From: Nostoc sp. FACHB-892
GTDB taxonomy: Bacteria; Cyanobacteriota; Cyanobacteriia; Cyanobacteriales; Nostocaceae
Direction: 5' to 3'
Assembly: GCF_014698795.1 (NCBI RefSeq)
Contig: NZ_JACJTR010000001.1
Location: 539,294 to 603,293, forward strand
DNA: 64,000 bases
The notes under the pieces are model-generated. The model did not search any database. It saw nothing but the letters and a program-made list of their open reading frames with translations, and had not been told where the DNA came from. Positions 45,534-55,042 of this stretch are shown one piece after another (positions within the stretch are counted from its first letter, which is position 1; every line of letters begins with the position of its first letter). A program made the translations under genes and the position numbers.

Positions 45534-45563
45534 GAGTTAGGAGTTAAGAGTTTGGAGTTAATT
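45522..45563. repeat. Heptanucleotide tandem repeat (GTTAGGA type), six units
   Basis: GTTGGGA GTTAGGA GTTAGGA, then GTTAAGA GTTTGGA GTTAATT. It belongs to the short tandemly repeated repetitive sequences of Nostoc. It begins inside the last codons of jag and provides its stop codon. Confidence 0.85.
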
Positions 45564-45690
45564 GAAACTCTTAACAATATAATTTCTTTCAAAATTTCTC
45601 TTGTTCTTAAGAGATAAAATTAAAGATGTAATATCAGTATTATTGCTGGTAAAGAAGATAAATTTTTAGTGAGGATGTCTCACAAATCCT

Positions 45691-46209
45691 ATGGACGCAA
45701 TTTATATTCCGCAGCTAACTAGAGCATCGGAGCGGACAGAGGAAGTTCAGGTTCAGGAATTTCTGCCTGGTTTGGAAACGTTGACACCAGTTCGTGGCCA
45801 TGTGCGCGTTCAGCATCATGGCAATTACTTGGAAGTGTCCGCCCAAGCAGAAACAATTATTACTTGTACCTGCAACCGATGCTTACAGCAATACAATCGC
45901 CGCTTAGGGCTTGATACCAAAGAAATCATTTGGTTAGATGAAACTGCAAATCAGGTAGATGACTTGCCCCTAGAACGGGAAGTGACTATGGAAGATTTGT
46001 TGGAAACCCTACCACCCGATGGTTATTTTTATCCCAACGAATGGCTGTATGAACAGATGAGCTTGGCAGTACCCCAGCGTCAGCTGTGCAATCGCAATTG
46101 TCCAGGTATTCCTGTAACTAGTACAGTTGACAGTTCTGATATTCCTGAAACTCCAGTTGATAACCGTTGGGCTTCTCTGGAAGCTTTGAAAAAGCAACTT
46201 CCGGGGTAG
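45691..46209 (+). CDS. YceD/DUF177 family protein
   Basis: 172 residues. The DUF177 features are EFLPGLETLTPVRGHVRVQH, TIITCTCNRCLQQYNRRL with the Cys pair, and the acidic DLPLEREVTMEDLLETLPPD. A second Cys pair lies in QRQLCNRNCPG. YceD proteins are linked to ribosomal RNA and large-subunit maturation (in plants and E. coli). The gene follows jag by 157 nt. A good terminator comes after it (46254). Confidence 0.88.
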   Translation: MDAIYIPQLTRASERTEEVQVQEFLPGLETLTPVRGHVRVQHHGNYLEVSAQAETIITCTCNRCLQQYNRRLGLDTKEIIWLDETANQVDDLPLEREVTMEDLLETLPPDGYFYPNEWLYEQMSLAVPQRQLCNRNCPGIPVTSTVDSSDIPETPVDNRWASLEALKKQLPG

Positions 46210-46253
46210 TAATTTGATAATTCCGTCAGACTTAAGTCTGCACCTAAACGAAC

Positions 46254-46292
46254 TAAGCCTGTCTACACAGGCTTATTGTTTTATATTTTATT
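46254..46292 (+). terminator. Rho-independent terminator after yceD
   Basis: TAAGCCTGT-CTAC-ACAGGCTTA, a perfect 9-bp stem with a 4-nt loop, followed by TTGTTTTATATTTTATT. It closes the rpmH-to-yceD cluster and separates it from the convergent DUF6745 gene. Confidence 0.8.
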
Positions 46293-46318
46293 AAATAGTT
46301 CTAATACGAATCACTTAT

Positions 46319-47407
46319 TTAGGTTTGTATAGCAAATTCTTCTAGGTCAATACCCCAATTCACCCAGCTAATCGCCTGATATGCAGATTGAATATTAGGC
46401 GGTACGCGCAATACATGGATTCTACCAGTGCTGGGACAAGTCATCTTCAAAAGATAAATTGGCTCTTTGTTTTCACCGTCATCAATTTTTAATAAAGTGT
46501 ATTCTTGATATGAGTCTATGATTGTAGCTTGTAACTCCTCAGCAATACGTTCATAGCCGATTTCTTGGATTAACACTCGGCGCAATTCCACATTTTGTTC
46601 TTCTAAAAACCATGAAATTTGCCAATCTTGCGGGCGGACTTTACCATATTTTTTGGGCAAAATAACACCGTGATAGGCATAAACATCACATCCATTTGCT
46701 ATTTTTATAGTTGGTTCTCCCTCCGCATGGAGGCGATAAGCGCTGTCATAAAGAAACTCTAGAGGGTAATCGCATATCAAACACAACTTTTCAAAGGGGA
46801 AAATCCAGCCACAAAATTTTATAAGATTTTGAAATGCTTCCCAAGCTTTAGGCGAGTAAATACAATTTAATTCCGAAATTATAAAATCATATTTACTCGC
46901 AATATTTTCCCAGGTTTTGGGATTAATACAATTATAAATAATATCAGTATATAAATTAATATTGGGATGTGGTAAATTATGTACGGCCGGAATATATGAT
47001 AACATCTGCATATTAAGGTATCTATCAAGTTCGTATGCAATTTGATTAGTAAAACGTTTATTTAATTCTGCCATTAGTTCCTTTGGCAGTTCTCTAGCAA
47101 TACATTCTCCTAAGTTTTCACTAAGCTTTTTCCGATCTTTATTCCCCAAGTAACCAAGTAAATGAGGTGCATGTAACCTTTGGAAAATTATTTTTAATGC
47201 AGAATTATTACTGTCTGAAAAAATAATTTTTGGTTTGCTTCTTCCTGTTAGTTCATAAGCAGCTTTAACTGCTTGCTGTGCTTCATAACGGTCAAAAGTT
47301 TTATTTGAGATTACAATATTACGCCATTTTTCTCGATAAGAAGATATTAAAGCTTGTTGCTCTGAAGTTAGCTTTTCAATTGTATTATTGGACATATTGA
47401 GTGACAA
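46319..47407 (-). CDS. DUF6745 family protein, 362 aa
   Basis: The C-terminal half has the family segments YRLHAEGEPTIKIANGCDVY, YAYHGVILPKKYGKVRPQDW, LLKIDDGENKEPIYLLKMTC and STGRIHVLRVPPNIQSAYQA, ending WVNWGIDLEEFAIQT. The N-terminal half is helical and charged (YREKWRNIVISN, KKLSENLGECIARELPKEL). The family is common in filamentous cyanobacteria and actinomycetes; function unknown. Either Met1 or Met5 could be the start. It converges on yceD and diverges from the Ycf46 gene. Confidence 0.75.
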   Translation of the reverse strand: MSLNMSNNTIEKLTSEQQALISSYREKWRNIVISNKTFDRYEAQQAVKAAYELTGRSKPKIIFSDSNNSALKIIFQRLHAPHLLGYLGNKDRKKLSENLGECIARELPKELMAELNKRFTNQIAYELDRYLNMQMLSYIPAVHNLPHPNINLYTDIIYNCINPKTWENIASKYDFIISELNCIYSPKAWEAFQNLIKFCGWIFPFEKLCLICDYPLEFLYDSAYRLHAEGEPTIKIANGCDVYAYHGVILPKKYGKVRPQDWQISWFLEEQNVELRRVLIQEIGYERIAEELQATIIDSYQEYTLLKIDDGENKEPIYLLKMTCPSTGRIHVLRVPPNIQSAYQAISWVNWGIDLEEFAIQT

Positions 47408-47582
47408 AGTTCCTTTCAGCTACATTATGGCTCAGGCAATATAAAATCTTTAGTCCTGAGCAAGCGACAACGCTAAGTAAGATTTGGACTAACTGAAAAT
47501 TCTGTGATGTTATTGGCTTTTTAGTTGTTAGAGGTGATACAAACCTGAACAATGAGAGAAGAACTAATAACGATAGCCAAAT

Positions 47583-49094
47583 ATGAACTTCCGTGAAGAG
47601 TTTAAACTGCTGTTACGCGCCCGCTACCCGTTGATTTATATTCCCACTTATGAAGAGGAACGGGTAGAAGCAGCTATCCGGGAAGAAGCAAGCAACCAGG
47701 GTAATCGCCCAGTGTATACTTGGGATTTTGTTGATGGCTACCAAGGAAACCCCAATGATGTTGGGTTTGGGCGACGTAACCCATTGCAAGCTTTAGAATT
47801 TATCGAAAAGTTACCAGCCTCTGCACCTGCGGTATTAATTCTCCGAGACTATCATCGCTTTTTAGATGATGTAGCGATCGCCCGCAAACTCCGCAATCTG
47901 TCCAGACTCCTCAAGTCGCAACCAAAAAATATTGTTCTACTGTCGCCGCGCATCGCCATCCCTGACGATTTAACCGAAGTGCTGACAGTCGTGGAGTTTC
48001 CCTTACCCGCCGCCCCAGAAATTAAAACTGAGGTAGATCGCTTGTTACAAAGTACTGGTAACTCACTTTCTGGCAAAGTTTTAGATGACTTAGTGCGCTC
48101 TTGTCAAGGGCTTTCGATGGAACGGATTCGTCGAGTCTTGGCAAAAGCGATCGCTACCCACGGAGAATTGCAACCAGAAGATGTGGATCTGGTTTTGGAA
48201 GAAAAGCGCCAAACTATCCGCCAAACCCAAATCTTGGACTTCTACCCCGCCACTGAGCAAATTTCTGATATCGGCGGACTGGATAACTTAAAAGACTGGC
48301 TGATTCGCCGGGGAGGCTCATTTACTGATAAGGCGCGACAGTACGGATTACCGCACCCCCGTGGTTTAATGTTGGTAGGTATTCAGGGAACTGGTAAATC
48401 CTTAACGGCAAAAGCGATCGCTCATCACTGGCATTTACCCTTGTTACGTTTGGATGTGGGAAGGTTATTTGGTGGTTTGGTGGGTGAATCAGAATCTCGC
48501 ACTCGGCAAATGATCCAAGTAGCTGAAGCCCTTGCTCCTTGTATTTTGTGGATTGATGAAATAGATAAAGCCTTTGCCGGACTTGGTAGCAAAGGTGATG
48601 CAGGAACAGCTAGCCGTGTATTTGGTACTTTTATTAACTGGCTAGCTGAAAAAACCTCACCCGTGTTTGTCGTCGCCACCGCCAACGACATCCAAGCTTT
48701 ACCGCCGGAAATGCTCCGTAAGGGGCGATTTGATGAAATTTTCTTTGTGGGATTACCCACCCAAGAAGAGAGAAAAGCGATTTATGATGTTCATCTATCC
48801 CGATTGCGCCCCCATAATTTGAAAAGTTATGACATCGAAAGGTTAGCTTATGAAACGCCCGATTTTTCTGGGGCAGAGATTGAGCAAACTTTAATTGAAG
48901 CGATGCATATTGGATTTAGCCAAAACCGCGACTTTGCTACTGATGACATTTTAGAAGCAGCCAGTCAGATTATCCCCTTGGCGCGGACTGCTGTAGAGCA
49001 AATTCAGCAACTCCAAGAATGGGCGGCGGCTGGGAGAGCGCGTTTAGCATCGAAACACAATCCTTTAAGCGAACGCCTCCGGCGTACTACGTAA
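47583..49094 (+). CDS. Ycf46-type AAA+ ATPase
   Basis: 503 residues. The N-terminus has the Ycf46 pattern FREEFKLLLRARYPLIYIPT followed by YEEERVEAAIREE. The AAA+ domain has Walker A GIQGTGKSLTAKAI (about 266-279), Walker B CILWIDEIDKAF, and the arginine-finger region RKGRFDEIFFVGLPTQEERK. It is found in cyanobacteria and red-algal plastids; in Synechocystis Ycf46 is linked to inorganic carbon or photosynthesis regulation. Monocistronic. Confidence 0.9.
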   Translation: MNFREEFKLLLRARYPLIYIPTYEEERVEAAIREEASNQGNRPVYTWDFVDGYQGNPNDVGFGRRNPLQALEFIEKLPASAPAVLILRDYHRFLDDVAIARKLRNLSRLLKSQPKNIVLLSPRIAIPDDLTEVLTVVEFPLPAAPEIKTEVDRLLQSTGNSLSGKVLDDLVRSCQGLSMERIRRVLAKAIATHGELQPEDVDLVLEEKRQTIRQTQILDFYPATEQISDIGGLDNLKDWLIRRGGSFTDKARQYGLPHPRGLMLVGIQGTGKSLTAKAIAHHWHLPLLRLDVGRLFGGLVGESESRTRQMIQVAEALAPCILWIDEIDKAFAGLGSKGDAGTASRVFGTFINWLAEKTSPVFVVATANDIQALPPEMLRKGRFDEIFFVGLPTQEERKAIYDVHLSRLRPHNLKSYDIERLAYETPDFSGAEIEQTLIEAMHIGFSQNRDFATDDILEAASQIIPLARTAVEQIQQLQEWAAAGRARLASKHNPLSERLRRTT

Positions 49095-49170
49095 ACGCAT
49101 TCGGCAGTAGCTACAATAATGAATTAGCTAATAATTGCTAGTCAGTAGTCAACAGTTAATCATGAATTAT

Positions 49171-49191
49171 TATTGACTATTGACTATTGAC
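49171..49191. repeat. Heptanucleotide tandem repeat TATTGAC, three units
   Basis: TATTGAC repeated three times without mismatch, immediately before the SH3 protein gene. A TTG within it gives a spurious upstream start for that gene. Confidence 0.8.
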
Positions 49192-49213
49192 CACTGGTGA
49201 TCAGGTTTTAACT

Positions 49214-49720
49214 ATGTTGTCTGGTTTAGCAAAATTTATACTTGGGTTTTTCTTAGCGATCGCTGTACTAATAGGTGGCGGTGCTGCAATTGCACTCTAT
49301 TTTATGAATCGTACCGGCATACCCCCTGCCAAACCCGTTTATTCTAACGATAGTCCTTCGGTGAAAGCCCAAGCTCCCAAAGCAACTGAGCCTGGAAGTA
49401 AATCTAACCTTACACCCGGTACAAAGGCTGAATCTTCTCCAAGCTCAACCTCCGCCCCCACAGAATCACCAAAGGCTACCCCATCACCAAAACCATTGCC
49501 ATCGGGAGCTTACCGGGGGCGTGTTAATTGGGCTGAAGGCTTGAGTTTGCGATCGCAACCAAATCAACAAGCTGAAAAGATTGGTGGGGTGGGTTTTAAT
49601 CAAAAAATTATTATCTTGGAAGAAAGCGCGGATAAAGGCTGGCAAAAGATCCGTTTGGAAGGTAGCGAACAAGAAGGTTGGGTGAAAGCAGGTAATACTG
49701 AAAAACTTGATGAACAATAG
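49214..49720 (+). CDS. Membrane-anchored SH3b-domain protein
   Basis: 168 residues from the ATG at 49214; the frame is open to a TTG in the heptamer repeat at 49187, which I reject. One N-terminal transmembrane segment (LGFFLAIAVLIGGGAAIAL) is followed by a Pro/Ser/Thr-rich linker (residues about 35-95) and a bacterial SH3 domain (GRVNWAEGLSLRSQPNQQAE, GVGFNQKIIILEESADKGWQ, EGWVKAG). The SH3 domain would lie in the periplasm, probably at the cell wall. Confidence 0.8.
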   Translation: MLSGLAKFILGFFLAIAVLIGGGAAIALYFMNRTGIPPAKPVYSNDSPSVKAQAPKATEPGSKSNLTPGTKAESSPSSTSAPTESPKATPSPKPLPSGAYRGRVNWAEGLSLRSQPNQQAEKIGGVGFNQKIIILEESADKGWQKIRLEGSEQEGWVKAGNTEKLDEQ

Positions 49721-50061
49721 GCATTGGGAGGCGGAATGGCAACATTCTGCTTGTTCATAAATCTCACCAAATATCGAAATTCGCCAAAATACTATCAGTG
49801 ATTGGCGAGTATTGCCGTGATTAGTGCTGGATTCCAATCTGCTCAAAAAGTTACAGATGTAAGCTGATGCGCGCCTAAATTGTATAAACACTCTTTACGG
49901 TCGTTATGAACTTGTTCAAAAGTAATTTTGTCCGCAGTTTCATCTACCTTCCTAAGTCAGACATGCATTTCTAGAGCAATTACTTGTAAAGTATCATACA
50001 TAAAACAAACATAACACAGAGGAACTGGTATAATTCTGTATAGCCATAACTAAAAAAGCAA
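49721..50061. other. Gene-free interval with a dispersed 32-bp repeat
   Basis: No gene. It contains CTAAATTGTATAAACACTCT then TTACGGTCGTTA (49875-49906), repeated with one change at 59266-59297. The rest is AT-rich and probably includes the promoter of the peptidoglycan-binding gene. Confidence 0.6.
49875..49906. repeat. 32-bp dispersed repeat, copy 1
   Basis: Identical to 59266-59297 except for one base (ACTCT against ACTGT). Both copies are in gene-poor spacers. No inverted symmetry and no coding content. Confidence 0.75.
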
Positions 50062-51303
50062 GTGAAAACAGGGGTAGATAGCTATTTAACTAAGCTCGCC
50101 TCAGTCTATGAGGCATCTGAAAGCATCAAGGGTGTTCCTATCGTAGTTAATTTCAAATTTTTGAATTGGAAAAATATATCTACGGGTGCTGCAATGCGTC
50201 TTTTATCTGTAGCATTGATTACGGGGCTTATGGGTATAACTGGGCAAGCTTTAGCACTTCAGAAAATCGGAAGTAGTGGGGCTAGCGTTACCAGTAGCCA
50301 GAGATGTTTAAAAAAGTTGGGTTATTTTAACGGCCCGGTGACAGGTAAATTTGCTAATTTGACTCAGAATGCTGTTATTAAATTCCAGCAAGCTAATAGA
50401 ATACCTGCTGATGGGGTTGTGGGTACTAATACGCAACAAGCCTTACAACGAGCATGTCAAAGTAGAAATACTAGTGGCGCATCGCGATCGCCAGTTGGTC
50501 AATACCCTACTCTCTCTCAAGGCAAAACTGGTGCAGCCGTGACAAGGTTACAACAGCGTTTGCGGCAGTTAGGCTACTTGAATGCTAATGCCACTGGAAA
50601 TTTTGGCCCAATAACTAGAGATGCTGTAATTGCATTCCAGCGAAGGTATCGCATATCTGCTAACGGGATTGTAAACCAACAAACTTGGAATGCACTACTG
50701 GGTTATTCTCCGACTTCAGCCAGATCAAGTCTCTCGACTCAAGAAGTGAAAGAACTACAAGCCCGTTTACAACAGTTAGGTTTTTTTAATATTAATCCCA
50801 CTGGGAATATTGGCCCCTTGACTAGAGAAGCTATCATTCAATTCCAGCGAAATTATGGTCTACCTGTTGATGGCATCGCCAATGCCCAAGTTTTGCAGGC
50901 ATTGCGTAGAGCCTCCACAGACGGATATGCTAATCAACAACCAAGCATAAATGAGGCTAATGGTTATATATTACCTGAGACTAATCGCTATGTAGTACCT
51001 ATTAATACTGGCTATGTATTACCTGAGACTAATCGCTATGTATTACCTCCCGCCAATGGCTATGTAGCACCTCAGATTAATGGCAACACATTAGTTGCTA
51101 ATAATCCTTACAGAGTAATAATACCAATTTCTAATAATGATACTCTGATTAAAGTGCAACAATATATACCCGATGCCGTTATAGAGCAATCCAATCTAGG
51201 AGATTATGTGAATGCTGGGGCATTTAACGATCGCGCACAAGCAGAAGCGCTAACGAAAAAGCTCCGCTCCTATGGTCTGGATGCACGAGTAAAATTCAAT
51301 TAA
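50062..51303 (+). CDS. Exported protein with three peptidoglycan-binding domains and a SPOR-like end
   Basis: 413 residues, starting with GTG at 50062. A long cytoplasmic-looking N-terminus (about 44 residues) precedes the signal segment MRLLSVALITGLMGITGQAL; relatives in Nostoc have a similar extension, so I keep the upstream start. Three PG_binding_1 domains follow: LKKLGYFNGPVTGKFANLTQ (about 85-135), LRQLGYLNANATGNFGPITR (150-210) and LQQLGFFNINPTGNIGPLTR (235-285). Next are repeats of the form NGYVLPETNRYVLP, and last a SPOR-like domain (GDYVNAGAFNDRAQAEALTK, then KLRSYGLDARVKF). It probably acts in cell-wall binding or septum functions. It overlaps sbcC tail to tail by 4 nt. Confidence 0.88.
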   Translation: MKTGVDSYLTKLASVYEASESIKGVPIVVNFKFLNWKNISTGAAMRLLSVALITGLMGITGQALALQKIGSSGASVTSSQRCLKKLGYFNGPVTGKFANLTQNAVIKFQQANRIPADGVVGTNTQQALQRACQSRNTSGASRSPVGQYPTLSQGKTGAAVTRLQQRLRQLGYLNANATGNFGPITRDAVIAFQRRYRISANGIVNQQTWNALLGYSPTSARSSLSTQEVKELQARLQQLGFFNINPTGNIGPLTREAIIQFQRNYGLPVDGIANAQVLQALRRASTDGYANQQPSINEANGYILPETNRYVVPINTGYVLPETNRYVLPPANGYVAPQINGNTLVANNPYRVIIPISNNDTLIKVQQYIPDAVIEQSNLGDYVNAGAFNDRAQAEALTKKLRSYGLDARVKFN

Positions 51304-54300
51304 ATTGACAAACTCAACTGCGAACCTTGCTGAGTTTTATTCACTTCAATCCTGGCTTGGAAAGCTTCTTTGAGGTGGGGCATATGCGTAACAGTGAGGA
51401 TGCAGGCAAAATCGGAGGAGATGGCATTAATCGCTGCAATCAAGCGATCGCATCCTTCAGCATCTTGTGTACCGAAACCTTCATCTACAATCAACAATTG
51501 CAATGCCGCCCCCGCCCGTTGCGCTAATAATTTTGCTAGGGCTAAACGGATGGCAAAGTTAATTCTAAAAGCTTCTCCACCAGAGTAAGTTTCATAAGCT
51601 CGTGTTCCTCTAGAATCGGCGATTAAAATATCTAAGGTGTCTATCAGCTTGGCATTTTTCTTGGTTGATTTAGCACTGCGCCCAGCTTTTTGAGTAATAA
51701 ATTGAACATGAAACTGATTACCACTCAGCCGCGAAAGTAGTTGATTTGTCTCAGCTTCTAGTTGCGGTAACACATTCTCAATCATCAGTGCTTGGATACC
51801 ATTTTTACCAAAAGCTTGCGCTAATTCCTGATAAACACGGCATTCCTGCTTGCAAGATTGGAGTTGCTGCTGCTGTTGTTCGTACTGAATTTGCAGCGTT
51901 TCCAGTTGATGCGCCAACTGCTCTAAACGCCCTAATTTGGCAATTTGCTCATCGAGTTGCCGTCTGCGTATTGCTAACTGCTGCTCTAAAGCTTGAATTT
52001 GGGCAGATGGGTTAGCTGTTGCTTGTAATTGCTGGATAATGCTTTCGATTTGTCCGCCGAGTTTTTGCCGCTCTGTTACTCTGGCGCTTCTGGAATCCTC
52101 TAAGTCTTGCAATCTCGTTTGGAGTTGCGGATATTGCTGTTGGGCTGACAGCAGTTGTTGATACCGCAAATGCCAAGATTGAGCTTGACGGACAGCCATA
52201 CGCAGATTGTTGTGCTGCTCGGAACTGTAGCCAATTTCGGTAATGTGACGCTCAAGAGCCGCGATTTGTTTAGCACATTCAGAATCAGTCTGATCTTGCT
52301 GGATTCTGGCTTGCAATTGAGCAATTTGGGATTGTAATTCTGGTTTTCGGGCTAATAGTTGCGCTTGTCGTTTAGTCGCATCTTTAATTTGCCCTTGTTT
52401 AATTTCTGCCCATCGCCACCGTTCAACTTCGCTGCGGGCGAGGGCGTGGTCTTGTTCATTATAATTAGCTTGTTGCAGATATTGGTCTAGCTGCCGGAGT
52501 TCGGCTTGTTTATCAGGAGCGTAATCACCAGCTTGGAGCGATCGCTCTAAATGCTGTTTTTCAGCAGCAATTTGTTGTAACTGTTGTTGGACATCAGTTG
52601 TAGCTTCTAACTGTGCTGCCAACTGTCCCCTTTGTTCGCGTAAACCATCGTAGCCCGCCAACTGTTGGGAAATTTCCCGATATTCCTGCCTAAGTACCTG
52701 AATTTCTCTGTCTGACACAGCCATTTGTTCTCGCACTACCCAAAACTGCCCTTGAGTATCCTCTAACTCAGCCTGGGTTTTTTCTACCACCCGGCTCCAG
52801 TGATGTTCATCTAAAGGACGTTCGCATAATGGACAAAGTGCTTCAGGATTTTGGAGCATTTGCAATTTCTGCTCTAATTCTCCCAGCAGTTTTTCATAGT
52901 CGCGTTGATGAGCTTGTAGACGTTCGATAAAGTGCCGCCTTTCTTGCCCTTTTTCTTGGACTCGTTGTAAATAAACCCGTTTTTTCTCCAGTTCTTCAAT
53001 CTGGATTGCTACATCCATCACCGCTTGTTGCAGTTGCGGTTGGCGGCGGTGCTGGCGTTGCAATTGGTTCTCAGTACTTTGGAGTTGTTCGAGTCGCGCT
53101 ACTAAACCAGCATGAGTGCGATCGAGTTGGCTTTGTAAAGTTGCTCGTTGTTGCAACAAAGGAGTAACTTGCATTTGCAGCTGATCTAAACGTGCAACAT
53201 GGTGACGCGCTGCGGTTAGCTGTGACAAAGCAGCTTCTACTTCACCTGATTTAGTCAGAGTTTGCTGAATATCTCGCTCTTGTTGCTGCAAAGCTTCTAT
53301 TTGGGCTTGGGCTTGTTGCAGTTGCCGTTCGATTTCGTGAATTTGTTTGGTAAGCTGTTGTTGCTTTTGTTGGCGAGTCTGCCCAGCGCGGGTATATTCT
53401 TCAAATTTGGCAGCAAAAGCTTCTTCTTGAGATTGGAGACTTTGATATTGGGCGTATCCAGCTTTAATTTCAGCTTCTTGATGTAATATTTTTTCTAAAT
53501 CTGATAGCTGAGAGCCAATAGCTGATTGTTCTTGTTGGAGGCGATCGCAATCTTGGGTAAGATTTTGGTATTGCTGCTTTACAAAACTGAGTTGTTGTTC
53601 CCAATTTTGGCGCTGGTGCTGGACAACTTGCAAACTTTGTAATTGAATATTATCAAAAGCTTGTACCTGTTGCAGTTGGTTGAGTTCGGCTTCTAACTCG
53701 ACTCTTTGCGCTTGGGTTGTCTCGCGTTGTTGCAGCTGAATTTTAATCGATTCCAAAGAACGCTCTAACTCTACTGCCCTGGCTTTGAACTGACGAGAAG
53801 ATTCCTTTGCCCTTTCTTCCAAATCATCATACTGATTGAGTTTCAACAACTCCGCTAAAATTTCTTTGCGTTCCGTCGGGCGTTTGAGCATGAACTCATC
53901 TGCACGCCCTTGACGTAAGTAAGCAGAATTAATAAATGTATCGTAATCGAGCTTGATATGTTCTAAAATCAAATCTTGGGTTGCTCTTACCCCTTTGCCA
54001 GTGAGTGAGCGAAACCCAGATGGTATTTCTATTTGAAATTCCAGAACGCTAGTACCGCCCCGAATTCGGGTACGAATCACCCGATATTTTTGCTGGTTGC
54101 TTTGAAAAGTAAAATCAACTCGAACTTCTTTCGCACCAGAATAGATTACATCATCTTCAGCAGTGGCGCGGCTTTCACCCCAAATTGCCCAAGTGATTGC
54201 TTCCAAAAGTGAAGATTTACCCGCACCATTGGAACCCGAAATACAAGCCGTATGCAAACCGCCAAAATCTAAAGTTGCATCACGGTAACTAAGAAAGTTT

Positions 54301-54326
54301 TTGAGGATAAGTTGTACTGGGATCAT
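51300..54326 (-). CDS. sbcC: Exonuclease SbcCD subunit C (Rad50-like ATPase)
   Basis: 1,008 residues. Walker A in ISGSNGAGKSSLLEAITWAI (about residues 30-49); Q-loop region LRQGRADEFMLKRPTERKEI; two very long Gln-rich coiled coils; the zinc hook CPLCERPL near residue 497; then the C-terminal half with LSRLSGNQFHVQF, YSGGEAFRINFAIRLALAKL (signature) and LLIVDEGFGTQD (Walker B). With SbcD it cuts hairpins and palindromic DNA, which is of interest in a region with many palindromic repeats. sbcD is not next to it. Confidence 0.92.
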   Translation of the reverse strand: MIPVQLILKNFLSYRDATLDFGGLHTACISGSNGAGKSSLLEAITWAIWGESRATAEDDVIYSGAKEVRVDFTFQSNQQKYRVIRTRIRGGTSVLEFQIEIPSGFRSLTGKGVRATQDLILEHIKLDYDTFINSAYLRQGRADEFMLKRPTERKEILAELLKLNQYDDLEERAKESSRQFKARAVELERSLESIKIQLQQRETTQAQRVELEAELNQLQQVQAFDNIQLQSLQVVQHQRQNWEQQLSFVKQQYQNLTQDCDRLQQEQSAIGSQLSDLEKILHQEAEIKAGYAQYQSLQSQEEAFAAKFEEYTRAGQTRQQKQQQLTKQIHEIERQLQQAQAQIEALQQQERDIQQTLTKSGEVEAALSQLTAARHHVARLDQLQMQVTPLLQQRATLQSQLDRTHAGLVARLEQLQSTENQLQRQHRRQPQLQQAVMDVAIQIEELEKKRVYLQRVQEKGQERRHFIERLQAHQRDYEKLLGELEQKLQMLQNPEALCPLCERPLDEHHWSRVVEKTQAELEDTQGQFWVVREQMAVSDREIQVLRQEYREISQQLAGYDGLREQRGQLAAQLEATTDVQQQLQQIAAEKQHLERSLQAGDYAPDKQAELRQLDQYLQQANYNEQDHALARSEVERWRWAEIKQGQIKDATKRQAQLLARKPELQSQIAQLQARIQQDQTDSECAKQIAALERHITEIGYSSEQHNNLRMAVRQAQSWHLRYQQLLSAQQQYPQLQTRLQDLEDSRSARVTERQKLGGQIESIIQQLQATANPSAQIQALEQQLAIRRRQLDEQIAKLGRLEQLAHQLETLQIQYEQQQQQLQSCKQECRVYQELAQAFGKNGIQALMIENVLPQLEAETNQLLSRLSGNQFHVQFITQKAGRSAKSTKKNAKLIDTLDILIADSRGTRAYETYSGGEAFRINFAIRLALAKLLAQRAGAALQLLIVDEGFGTQDAEGCDRLIAAINAISSDFACILTVTHMPHLKEAFQARIEVNKTQQGSQLSLSI

Positions 54327-54682
54327 TCACGCTATAGCGCCACATCTACTTTTAATAGTTAACAGTACAGATGCACTGTTTGTTAGTTTAGCTATCTAGA
54401 TATCAGGTTTCTAGTCTTGAAGACATCAATTTTACAAAAATTAACAATAGGACGAGTTAATTTTTCTTGTTGCATGAATAAGTTTTGCTATCTTTGGAGA
54501 AAAATGAAACTTCCCTGGAGGCTTTTGGTTATTTCTCCCTGTTGTCTGAGATAAAAATATTCCTATTTAATTTATGAGAATTGAAAGTCACATATCCCCG
54601 ACTTCTCAAAGAAGTCCGGGATCTTGTCTCTTACGAATTATTTAGGATTGCATAGAGTCGCCAAGAGAGAATTTGTCATTGG
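54327..54682. other. Gene-free interval with a hairpin repeat
   Basis: ATCCCCGACTTCT-CAAA-GAAGTCCGGGAT (54594-54622) forms a stem of about 12 bp; this motif is common in Nostoc spacers. No gene was seen. The left end holds the sbcC promoter region. Confidence 0.6.
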
Positions 54683-54880
54683 CTAATTGTGATCGCTATC
54701 ATTTGACCTAGACCGAGGTATCAGCAGTCCAATATATGTACCGACAGCAAATTTAGTTAAATCTAGAAATGGAGGGCGACTCTTTTCGTCGATAACCGCA
54801 AGAGTTAAAGAACCAATGACCATAATCAGCGTAACAACAGCCAGCACTTCATCTCTTGAAGGAAGTTTCTTGGATAACAT
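54683..54880 (-). CDS. Small membrane protein, 65 aa
   Basis: One hydrophobic helix (VLAVVTLIMVIGSLTLAVI), then a charged loop EKSRPPFLDLTKFAV and a second, shorter hydrophobic part (GTYIGLLIP). Small proteins with this pattern are often encoded near mobile or defence genes, but I do not recognise it. Coding is supported by length and composition only. Confidence 0.5.
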   Translation of the reverse strand: MLSKKLPSRDEVLAVVTLIMVIGSLTLAVIDEKSRPPFLDLTKFAVGTYIGLLIPRSRSNDSDHN

Positions 54881-55042
54881 TGGCCCACTCCCAAATCATT
54901 TGAATCACTACATCCCTACTTTGACAGGCTAGTGCTTGTTGTAAGTTTAAATACAGGCTTGGGATATGAATGACTTGTGTATGCGATGAGGATGAATTGC
55001 AAAATTGGCAGTTAGAATCAGCAAAAGTGTAATGGTTAGCTT

